From Kiritimatiellales bacterium (GTDB lineage: Bacteria > Verrucomicrobiota > Kiritimatiellia > Kiritimatiellales > Pontiellaceae): a stretch of DNA of 22,967 nt. The notes below the pieces were generated by a model. The model saw only the letters and a program-made list of their open reading frames with translations. It was not told the origin of the DNA and made no database searches. A program made the translations under genes and the position numbers. How positions within the stretch are numbered: the first letter of the stretch is position 1; each line of letters opens with the position of its first letter. This document shows positions 14,261 through 21,708 of the stretch, piece by piece. The stretch lies in NCBI GenBank assembly GCA_021734595.1, contig JAIPIO010000014.1:1-22967 (forward strand), in the 5' to 3' direction.

Positions 14261-16231
14261 ATGAAACCAGTTTTATATATTTCGGTTGCAGTTCTCCTGT
14301 ACACGGTTGTATCGGTTGCGGACCAATCCGAAGCACAATCCGTCGCGTTTGATCAGGTCAGTCAACATGCTGTTGAACAGCGGCGACGGCTTTTGCTGTC
14401 CAAGTGTGCCAGGCACAAACTGGATCTGAAGGCAAAGAGTCCGAAGCTTCAGTATCCGTATATTCTGGCAAGACTGGTTACAGGGAAGGCCGATAAAGAG
14501 TGTATTGAGTATTTGCCCCGCGGAGCCAGATATCATGGCAAAGACAGTATGTTCGGTATTTCCTCGCTGGCCCGCATTCTGGCCGCGTGTGAGGAGCAGC
14601 TTCCCGAAGAAGTGGTCGAAGATATCCGGAAACAGGTCGTTCAATATCCCGACTTTCTCAGCGGCGGTACGGAAAACCACCGCGCGATGAAACGGGCCGC
14701 CGGACTGATTTTTGGAGAGCGTTGGCCGGATGACATCTTTCATCATGGGATCTCGGGTCGGGAATTGGCCGATGTCTGCCGGAAATTCGCTCGCGACTAC
14801 GGGCATGGAATCTACGCCAGTTCCATGCATGAGTACCTTTCGCCGGTATACCATGCGGCAAACACCGCCCCTTGGATGACGGTGGCGGAGTATGCCCAAG
14901 ACGAAGAAACACGTCTGTTGGCCCGGGCCATCGTAGACTGGATGATGGCTGATCTGGCGTTGAACTGCCACTTGGGGTCGATTATTCCGCCGCTAAATAG
15001 GTGCAAGGCGCAGCTGAAGGGATATCCGGGCCACAGTCGGCTGGGACTGGCGCAAACCATGAGTACCGCATGGCTCTACTGGGGAATAGACGTCGATGAC
15101 ATCGCTGTATCCGCGTCCATTGATTCGGCCAGTGTTCCACTGCATGCACAATCCGGCTATTTGCCGCATAGTGTCATAAGGAACCTTGGAGCGAAGCGAG
15201 TGGCGCTTCCATACACCGTGCGCCAATCGCGCGCGAGCAAGGGCCGGATGGAGGCTGTTGCGGCCAATGCGTATGGTTACCAAGCGCGCACCGAGTCCGA
15301 AGACGGCGCGCCGGAGGACCGGTATAATCTGCGCAGTGTCTATCTGGATCGGGACTACGCGCTTGGTGCGGGATACTTCCGGGAAAATATTTTTGATCCG
15401 TTCTACCGGACATCGATTCCCTTTGGCGCGGTGTGGCGGTCCGGTGATGAATATGCCCGGTTGGTTGTGGGCCATCCATACTGGTATGTTAACTACAAAC
15501 CGAAAGCGTGGGAAGAAAGCTCTCCCGAAGACATGTGGTCGGGCATGAGTCCGTTCCAGCAAATGGTCCATTGCGAAAACGCCGCCGTTTTTCTTTTTAA
15601 CATTCCAGCGGTCGATCCCTACAAGGGAACCAGGCTGCGTTGGGGTCCGAGCTGGGCAAGGCCTGCCCCCGCTGAACATCCGCTACAATCATGCTTTGCC
15701 TACTATCCTGAATCCATTGACGAAAAGATTCGGGCCGCCGATGGGTTTTTTCTGCGCGAAGGCGATGTATACATCGCCCTTCGCCCGTTGAGTGGCGAGG
15801 CTGAATGGTCAGGTTGCGCGGTCCGCGGCTATGCCAGAATCGACATGCCCGGCGCGCTGACGGGTTGTGTGGTTGAGCTGGGGAACAGACCGGAATACGG
15901 ATCGTTTAAGAAGTTTCAGGAACGGGTTGCGGCGGCAAAGCTGGATACCACAGCGCTGGCATCTGAAAAAAAGGTGGTCTACCGGTCAACCCGGGGTCAT
16001 CGGCTGGAGATCAAATACAACGAACACGGCTGGATGCCCCGGGCCGCTGTGGATGGCAAACCGCTGGATTATGAACATTGGCCGATCTGCGAAAGCCCGT
16101 ATATGGTCTGTCGAGGCAGTGTGCTGGAAGTGAACGACGGGAAACAGGGATTGACGATCAACTGGAAAGGGGATGTGCCCGTCTACACCGAGTATAAAAC
16201 CGTCGGTGGAATTCATCGCGCGCCGCGCTAA
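14261..16231 (+). CDS. Putative secreted polysaccharide lyase-like (alpha/alpha toroid) protein
   Basis: ATG 14261 (AAGGGG about ten bases upstream) encodes 656 residues with a signal peptide (MKPVLYISVAVLLYTVVSVA). The N-terminal half looks helical and holds SGGTENH (residues 134-140, with N139 and H140), then YASSMHEYLSPVYH and SGYLPHSVIRNL. The C-terminal half looks beta-rich. An asparagine-histidine pair after GTE and an SPxYH motif occur in toroid-type polysaccharide lyases and heparinase-like families, which cut uronic-acid glycans by beta-elimination. I do not recognise the exact family. The neighbourhood supports a lyase: GH88 needs lyase products, and the SDR could take up the sugar acid. 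It follows the SDR gene by 50 bases and is probably in the same operon. Confidence 0.55.
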   Translation: MKPVLYISVAVLLYTVVSVADQSEAQSVAFDQVSQHAVEQRRRLLLSKCARHKLDLKAKSPKLQYPYILARLVTGKADKECIEYLPRGARYHGKDSMFGISSLARILAACEEQLPEEVVEDIRKQVVQYPDFLSGGTENHRAMKRAAGLIFGERWPDDIFHHGISGRELADVCRKFARDYGHGIYASSMHEYLSPVYHAANTAPWMTVAEYAQDEETRLLARAIVDWMMADLALNCHLGSIIPPLNRCKAQLKGYPGHSRLGLAQTMSTAWLYWGIDVDDIAVSASIDSASVPLHAQSGYLPHSVIRNLGAKRVALPYTVRQSRASKGRMEAVAANAYGYQARTESEDGAPEDRYNLRSVYLDRDYALGAGYFRENIFDPFYRTSIPFGAVWRSGDEYARLVVGHPYWYVNYKPKAWEESSPEDMWSGMSPFQQMVHCENAAVFLFNIPAVDPYKGTRLRWGPSWARPAPAEHPLQSCFAYYPESIDEKIRAADGFFLREGDVYIALRPLSGEAEWSGCAVRGYARIDMPGALTGCVVELGNRPEYGSFKKFQERVAAAKLDTTALASEKKVVYRSTRGHRLEIKYNEHGWMPRAAVDGKPLDYEHWPICESPYMVCRGSVLEVNDGKQGLTINWKGDVPVYTEYKTVGGIHRAPR

Positions 16232-16390
16232 ACCGTTCTTCCGGCGATCCACGCTGCGCCCTGAATGGTCTATAAACTGCATGTTCACTCATTAGGAGCC
16301 TCTTGCAAAATCCTTTGGCATTGGCCATTGGAAGTTAGAGAGAATCCTGATATTTAGGGCAAGAGATTGAAGCGATAAATAGGGAGGGCA

Positions 16391-17248
16391 ATGCAGACCA
16401 AAAAAGAAAAGACCAATATCAAAGGGGCGACTCCTTTTTTTTGGAGATATTTAATTGCCGCAATATCAATTTTGTCGGCGCCGTTTGTTTTTGGCGCAGG
16501 CGGTGAATATAAGGACGTAGATAATAGGGGAAAAAGTGATAGTTATGATTCTCAAATGAGTTCGATTGTTATAAATCAACCCTCCCGTGCGGAAGTAGAG
16601 CTGTGGTTAAACAATAGAGAAGAGTTTAAGGAGCAGAGATTGCTGCATCTCAAGCATGAGCGAGAGAACGCAATACACAAATTGAATGATGGCTTGAGCA
16701 AAGAAGACACTATTGGGCTATTAAATTCACTGCCAGTAGATCCATATTCGGAAAATATAGTAGTGCCTGCCCATTACTATAAGCTGTGGGTATATTTAAG
16801 GTACATTTCTTTGGACGATGCAATAATCAATCATGCTTTGGCCGATGGTGGCGGGTATATGCACATGGTTGATCGAAACAATACGCTTCTCCCCAACAGT
16901 CCGAGCACTTATATAGCGTTGAGTGTCTATAAGGATCCAACTTTATCTGTTTTAAAACGTTGGATACTAACAGATCCGAGAATTAAGGTACGACAGGATG
17001 TGCTATGGTATTCGTTTGAATATGGAAAACATCCTGCTTCATTTTATTTGCAGATATGCCCTGAGGTCATATTTAAAGATTCAGATGCGACCATGAAATC
17101 CTGGGCTGCAATCATATTAAACAGCATTGATGGTGGTCGTGAGAAATTGATGGAGATCATGGGAACCGCAAAGGCTAATGAAGACTACTTGATAGAAGGA
17201 CTAATAGAAACTGCCATGAAACACCACCCCATGGTAATCCCGAAGTAA
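16391..17248 (+). CDS. Hypothetical exported protein encoded by an AT-rich orphan gene
   Basis: ATG 16391 follows AGGGAGGG closely, a good ribosome binding site. The product has 285 residues with a positively charged N-terminus (QTKKEKTNIKG), a hydrophobic signal segment (WRYLIAAISILSAPFVFGA, residues 18-36) and a soluble, mostly helical-looking remainder with no recognised domain. The DNA is visibly richer in A and T than every neighbour, and codons such as ATA and TTA are frequent, a sign of acquisition by transfer. It lies between the lyase-like gene and a leftover SDR tail, which supports insertion. Function unknown. Confidence 0.7.
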   Translation: MQTKKEKTNIKGATPFFWRYLIAAISILSAPFVFGAGGEYKDVDNRGKSDSYDSQMSSIVINQPSRAEVELWLNNREEFKEQRLLHLKHERENAIHKLNDGLSKEDTIGLLNSLPVDPYSENIVVPAHYYKLWVYLRYISLDDAIINHALADGGGYMHMVDRNNTLLPNSPSTYIALSVYKDPTLSVLKRWILTDPRIKVRQDVLWYSFEYGKHPASFYLQICPEVIFKDSDATMKSWAAIILNSIDGGREKLMEIMGTAKANEDYLIEGLIETAMKHHPMVIPK

Positions 17249-17301
17249 CAAAGGAAATATGGAGAGAAGAGGACGTCTGTTTTATTAATGATGTTGGCAG
17301 T

Positions 17302-17328
17302 GGCTTCTCCTGTTTCTCGGGTGTTTAG
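17302..17328 (+). pseudogene. Leftover C-terminal tail of an SDR gene paralogous to the one at 13395
   Basis: The frame reads GFSCFSGV and a TAG stop, identical in protein to the end of the SDR at 14184-14210. At DNA level 24 of 27 bases match and all three differences are synonymous, so selection on a coding sequence lasted after the duplication. The upstream part of the gene is gone and is replaced by AT-rich DNA. The relic sits directly before the esterase gene's TTCCAA palindrome. Confidence 0.75.
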
Positions 17329-17342
17329 CCAGATTGGTAGTT

Positions 17343-17359
17343 TTTCCAATGCTTGGAAA
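17343..17359. repeat. TTCCAA-N3-TTGGAA palindrome directly before the esterase ribosome binding site
   Basis: TTTCCAATGCTTGGAAA is a perfect inverted repeat with a three-base centre. It ends three bases before AAGGAGGA (17363-17370), so a bound protein or a hairpin could affect translation or transcription of the gene at 17377. Confidence 0.85.
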
Positions 17360-17376
17360 TTCAAGGAGGAGCACTC

Positions 17377-19401
17377 ATGCAGCAATTTGGTTACCTGATT
17401 TCACGGACGACACTTAATCTACTTCTCCCCGTTGCCCTTCTCCTCTGTTGTGGGACTGTTTTGGCGGACGGGCCTGCGGATAATATTCCCGACGCGGTGC
17501 GGCGCATTCCGCCTCAGGGAATTGACGTGCCCGAAAAGGATCGGATGAAGCTGCGGGCCGGCTTGGACAAACTCGCCGCCGCGATGGCGCGGGTCAAGGA
17601 TGATGCCCTGTTGCCGGATGTCGAAATATTTCACAAGGCGGTTCGTTATGCGTTGGAATACGACGAGTTTCAGAAGACCGCGGAATTGAAGTACGCGGCG
17701 GGGCAGCTCGAAGAGGGATTGAAACGGGCCGCCGCCTTGAAGGCCGGCGATGCGCCGTGGACGCGCCAGACCGGGTTGGTGGTGCGGGGGTTCCGTTCGA
17801 AAATAGACGGATCGGTTCAACCCTACGGACTGGTGATTCCGGATGACTACCGGTTTGACGGTTCCCGGAAACACCGCCTTGATTTCTGGTTTCACGGTCG
17901 CGGCGAACGCAGCTGCGAAGTGGGTTTTATTCAGCAGCGCATGACCCAGCCCGGACAATATACGCCCGAGAGCACGATTGTTCTTCATCCGTACGCCCGC
18001 TATTCCAATGCCAACAAGTTTGCCGGCGAGGTTGATTGCCTTGAGGCGCTGGAGCAGGTGATGGCGGGGTACCGGGTGGATCCGGGAAAAATTCTCGTAC
18101 GCGGTTTTTCGATGGGCGGTGCCGCCTGCTGGCAGTTTGCGGTGCATTACGCCGACCGCTGGTGCGCGGCGAATCCGGGAGCCGGCTTTGCGGAGACACA
18201 GGAGTTCCTGAAAGGCTTCCAGGGGGAAACGCTGAATCCGGCGCCGTTCGAACGGAAGTTGTGGCATCTGTACGACTGTACCGATTACGCGCTCAATCTC
18301 TACAATCTGCCGACCGTGGCCTACTCCGGGGAAATCGACAGCCAGAAGCAGGCGGCGGATATCATGGCGCTTGCCTTGGCAAGGGAGGGCATGACCCTGA
18401 CCCACATCATCGGCCCCGGTACCGCCCACAAAATCCATCCGGATTCAAAAATAGAAATAGAAAACCGGCTCGCGGCGATCGTGGAACGCGACCGCGGTTT
18501 TCCCGCATCGATCAAACTGGTCACCTACACCCTCCGCTACAACCGGATGCATTGGTTTACCATCGACCGGTTGGGCGAGCACTGGGCCGCGGCGCGGGTT
18601 GAGGCGGAGGTTCTGTCCCCGCGAAAGATCCGGATTTCGGAATGTTCGAACATCACCCGGTTCACGCTCTCATTTCCGGCCGGCAAGAGCCCGCTCGAAC
18701 CGGGGCCGCCGCCACAAGTGGAGATTATGGGAAAGCGGATTCCCTCCACCGCCCCGGTTCATGCCGACCATTCATGGAAGGCGACGTTCGCGCTGGGTGA
18801 TACGGGGTGGTCGGAGACGGGAACCGCCGCCTGCGGACTGTGGAAACGGCACGGGCTACAGGGGCCGGTTGACGATGCCCTCATGGATTCCTTTTTGTTT
18901 GTTACGCCCGGGTCCGGTACTTTCGGGAAACCGTTTGACCGCTGGGCGGCAACGGAGCAGGCGCGGGCGGTTACTCACTGGCGCCAGCAGTTCCGGGGGG
19001 ATGCGCGGGTGAAATCCGCCGATGAAATCACTGCCGACGACATCGCGAACCATCATCTTGTGCTGTGGGGGAATCCTGCCAGCAATCCGCTGCTGGCCCG
19101 GATGGCCGGTCAGCTGCCGATCAGCTGGACTGCGGATCGGATTATTGTAGGCGATCAATCCTTTGATGCCCGTACGCATGGGCTGATCATGATCTATCCG
19201 AACCCGCTCAACCCCGTGCGCTACATGGTGCTTAACAGCGGTTTCACCTACCGGGAGTACGACTATCTGAACAACGCCCGCCAGATTCCGAAGCTACCCG
19301 ACTGGGCCGTCATCGACCTTACCGAACCGCCCGGAACGCAACGTCCCGGGCGCATTGCCGCCGCGGGCTTTTTTGACGAACAGTGGCAGTTGCGCCCTTA
19401 A
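17377..19401 (+). CDS. Secreted alpha/beta-hydrolase (esterase / prolyl-oligopeptidase-like) with extra C-terminal domain
   Basis: ATG 17377 with AAGGAGGA six bases upstream is preferred to an earlier ATG at 17353. The 674-residue product has a signal peptide up to about residue 30 (LLLPVALLLCCGTVLA). Residues 140-360 form an alpha/beta-hydrolase: HGRGE for the oxyanion region, S245 in RGFSMGG as nucleophile, D321 in SGEID and H351 in GTAHKIHP as the likely triad. Such enzymes in glycan loci are often carbohydrate esterases, removing acetyl or other acyl groups. The last roughly 280 residues resemble the C-terminal part found in PVC-phylum esterases and end in GFTYREYDYLNNARQ. The gene is followed by two sulfatases on the same strand, which supports a role in stripping substituents. 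Confidence 0.78.
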   Translation: MQQFGYLISRTTLNLLLPVALLLCCGTVLADGPADNIPDAVRRIPPQGIDVPEKDRMKLRAGLDKLAAAMARVKDDALLPDVEIFHKAVRYALEYDEFQKTAELKYAAGQLEEGLKRAAALKAGDAPWTRQTGLVVRGFRSKIDGSVQPYGLVIPDDYRFDGSRKHRLDFWFHGRGERSCEVGFIQQRMTQPGQYTPESTIVLHPYARYSNANKFAGEVDCLEALEQVMAGYRVDPGKILVRGFSMGGAACWQFAVHYADRWCAANPGAGFAETQEFLKGFQGETLNPAPFERKLWHLYDCTDYALNLYNLPTVAYSGEIDSQKQAADIMALALAREGMTLTHIIGPGTAHKIHPDSKIEIENRLAAIVERDRGFPASIKLVTYTLRYNRMHWFTIDRLGEHWAAARVEAEVLSPRKIRISECSNITRFTLSFPAGKSPLEPGPPPQVEIMGKRIPSTAPVHADHSWKATFALGDTGWSETGTAACGLWKRHGLQGPVDDALMDSFLFVTPGSGTFGKPFDRWAATEQARAVTHWRQQFRGDARVKSADEITADDIANHHLVLWGNPASNPLLARMAGQLPISWTADRIIVGDQSFDARTHGLIMIYPNPLNPVRYMVLNSGFTYREYDYLNNARQIPKLPDWAVIDLTEPPGTQRPGRIAAAGFFDEQWQLRP

Positions 19402-19597
19402 CCCTGCCGCTCCCGGTTGTCAACTCCGTAGCGCTGGATCGCCCCGGTCGCCGACAGCTTTCCCTGCTTTTCGGCCATGCGGTCGATTCGCACATTTTAC
19501 AACAGGAATCCCTGCCTTGTTCCCGTTGGAAGTTTATGTCCGATTTTCGCGGCGGCAAACGACTTATTGAATACAGAGAGAAAGGAACGATGAACAT

Positions 19598-21610
19598 ATG
19601 AGGATGAGTCTATTCAAGACCGTTGTAGGTTTTACGCTGTTGTCGGGGATGACGCTTAACGCGGCCGAACGCCCCAATCTATTGTTTGTGTACACCGATG
19701 ATCAGCGTTACGACGCGTTTTCGACAGTTCAAAAGGAGCAGGGGGACAAGGGACGCTTTCCCTGGTTTAAAACCCCGCACCTGGACCGGTTGGCGGCGGA
19801 GGGGGTGCGTTTTAGAAACGCCTTTGTGGTGAACTCGCTCTGCTCGCCAAGCCGGGCGGTCAATCTGTCCGGCCGCTACAACCACTTGAATGGAATTGCC
19901 TCGAACTTTCGGGATTTCCCGGTGGACAACGTGACCCATGCCTCCTTGCTGCGGGCGGCGGGCTACACCACGGCCTATATCGGCAAGTGGCACATGGGCA
20001 ACCAGAAGGCCCGCCCCAATTTTGATTATGCCGCATCCTATATCGGCCATTCGCATTATTTTGATTCAACGTTTGTTGTGCAGGGTAAACCCGTCGAGAC
20101 GAAGGGATGGATCGATGACGTCGCAACGGATTACGCGATAGATTTCATGGAAAAACAAAAGGGGGCAAAGAAACCGTGGATGATGGTGTTGGGCTTTAAG
20201 ACCCCGCACGGTCCCTTTGATCCGCCGAAACGGGCCCAGGACCGTTTTAAGGGTGCGGAGGCCAAAGTGGTTCCCAACTGCACCGTGCCACCACCCTATG
20301 ATGCTCGCGTCCAGGAAAAGGTTGCCCGGTTGAAACTGGGCGAAACCATGCCAACCAACCTCAACTACCTGCGTTGCGTGAGCGCCATGGACGAATGCCT
20401 TGGGCGTTTGATGGCGGCGCTCGACGAGAACAATCTGCGGGAAAACACCGTGGTCATCTATACCAGCGACAATGGATTCTATCAGGGGGAGCATGGTTTG
20501 GGGGATAAGCGCAGCGCCTACGAGGAGAGCTTGCGGGTGCCCTTTGTCGTGCGTTATCCCGCGTTGGGAAAAGCCGCGCAGGGCCGCGTCTGCGACCAGA
20601 TGGTCTTGAACCTCGACCTGGTTAGATCGATGCTGGATTTTGCGGGGGTCGAAGCGCCACAGGAGATCCAGGGACGCAGCTGGAAACCGCTTTTGACCAA
20701 GGAGGTTGCGGATTGGCGCAGCTCCTGGTTCTATGAATATTTTGCCGAGGCGCAGCGCGGATCGCGGGTGCCGGACATCAAGGCGGTGCGCACAGACACG
20801 GCCAAGCTGATCACCTACACGGACCACGCGGAGTGGACGGAACTGTTTGATCTGGCCGCCGACCCGTATGAGATCAACAACCTGTACAACGATTCAGCGC
20901 ATGCCGGGCTGCGTACTGAGATGGAACGGGAACTGGCGCGTCTCTCCAGTGAAACCGGCTACGTGGTGCCCGCATACACGGACCGTCCCTTTTGGTGGAA
21001 CCTGCCCGGCGGCGCTAACTGGGTGCCGGACAAGACCCCCCGGCTGCTGCTTGGTTTTGAAGAGGGTAGCCCCCGCGATGTTAGCGGAAACAAGAACATG
21101 GGCCGTCTCAAAGGGGTTGAGGTGGTCAAAGGGCGCAACGGGAAGAAAGCATTCCAGTTTGATGGCAAGAGCTACATTGATGTACCGAAATCCGAGTCGA
21201 TCGACCCATCCATGAAAGCCCTGACCATCGAGGTGGTGGCCAAGATTGACAAGCAGAGTGGGGTGCTGGTGGCCCATGGCGGCGCATCGCTGGGATATTG
21301 CATGGCGGTGAAAGACGGCCACGCTCTGTTTTCCGTGGTTACCGGGAAACAACCGGTAACCATCAAGACAAAGAAACCGCAATCGGGCTGGATACAGCTG
21401 AAGGGTATCCTGACGACCGGTCAGCAGGTGGAGTTGTTTGTTAACGGTCGGCGCGTAGGTATAAAAAAGACGAGCGGTTTGATTAACAAAAACCCCAATA
21501 ACTCCGTGCAGATCGGTGCGGATACGGGCAGTCCTGTAATGAAGCAGGATGTGGGCGGGTTCTCGGGTCTGATCGAAAGCGTCCGGATCTACAGCGGCGA
21601 AAAGCGGTAA
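19598..21610 (+). CDS. S1-family sulfatase with C-terminal LamG/concanavalin-like domain
   Basis: ATG 19598 gives 670 residues. A short ATGAACATATGA frame overlaps its start, and AAAGGA lies about eleven bases upstream. A signal peptide covers roughly residues 1-22 (FKTVVGFTLLSGMTLNA). Sulfatase marks follow: metal-binding D34 and D35 (VYTDDQRYD), C82 in LCSPSR, the cysteine that is converted to formylglycine, then GKWHMG, KTPHGPF, YTSDNGFYQGEHG and GDKRSAYEES. The enzyme hydrolyses a sulfate ester on a glycan or related molecule. The domain ends near residue 470, and about 480-670 form a LamG-like fold (AFQFDGKSYIDVP, ALTIEVVAKIDK, QVELFVNGRRVG, FSGLIESVRIYSG) that may bind the substrate. 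The enzyme needs a formylglycine-generating enzyme that is not in this window. Confidence 0.93.
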   Translation: MRMSLFKTVVGFTLLSGMTLNAAERPNLLFVYTDDQRYDAFSTVQKEQGDKGRFPWFKTPHLDRLAAEGVRFRNAFVVNSLCSPSRAVNLSGRYNHLNGIASNFRDFPVDNVTHASLLRAAGYTTAYIGKWHMGNQKARPNFDYAASYIGHSHYFDSTFVVQGKPVETKGWIDDVATDYAIDFMEKQKGAKKPWMMVLGFKTPHGPFDPPKRAQDRFKGAEAKVVPNCTVPPPYDARVQEKVARLKLGETMPTNLNYLRCVSAMDECLGRLMAALDENNLRENTVVIYTSDNGFYQGEHGLGDKRSAYEESLRVPFVVRYPALGKAAQGRVCDQMVLNLDLVRSMLDFAGVEAPQEIQGRSWKPLLTKEVADWRSSWFYEYFAEAQRGSRVPDIKAVRTDTAKLITYTDHAEWTELFDLAADPYEINNLYNDSAHAGLRTEMERELARLSSETGYVVPAYTDRPFWWNLPGGANWVPDKTPRLLLGFEEGSPRDVSGNKNMGRLKGVEVVKGRNGKKAFQFDGKSYIDVPKSESIDPSMKALTIEVVAKIDKQSGVLVAHGGASLGYCMAVKDGHALFSVVTGKQPVTIKTKKPQSGWIQLKGILTTGQQVELFVNGRRVGIKKTSGLINKNPNNSVQIGADTGSPVMKQDVGGFSGLIESVRIYSGEKR

Positions 21611-21632
21611 CGCAAACACGTCGGCTGGCACG

Positions 21633-21651
21633 GTTTCCAATGGTTGGAAAC
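21633..21651. repeat. TTCCAA-N3-TTGGAA palindrome between the two sulfatase genes
   Basis: GTTTCCAATGGTTGGAAAC is a perfect inverted repeat with eight-base arms and a TGG centre, 23 bases after the stop of the first sulfatase and about 58 before the start of the second. The centre is the same as in the copy inside GH88 (11402). It could act as a weak hairpin or a protein site. Confidence 0.85.
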
Positions 21652-21708
21652 TTTGGCGGTGTCCGATATACCCCGCGACGGGCGACCTATTAAGATAGGG
21701 AGGATCGA

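Noticed and set aside
16295..16312. AGGAGCCTCTTGCAAAA looks like an IS terminal sequence at the left edge of the AT-rich island
   Set aside because: No matching inverted copy is found near 17250-17340 and no transposase is present in between.
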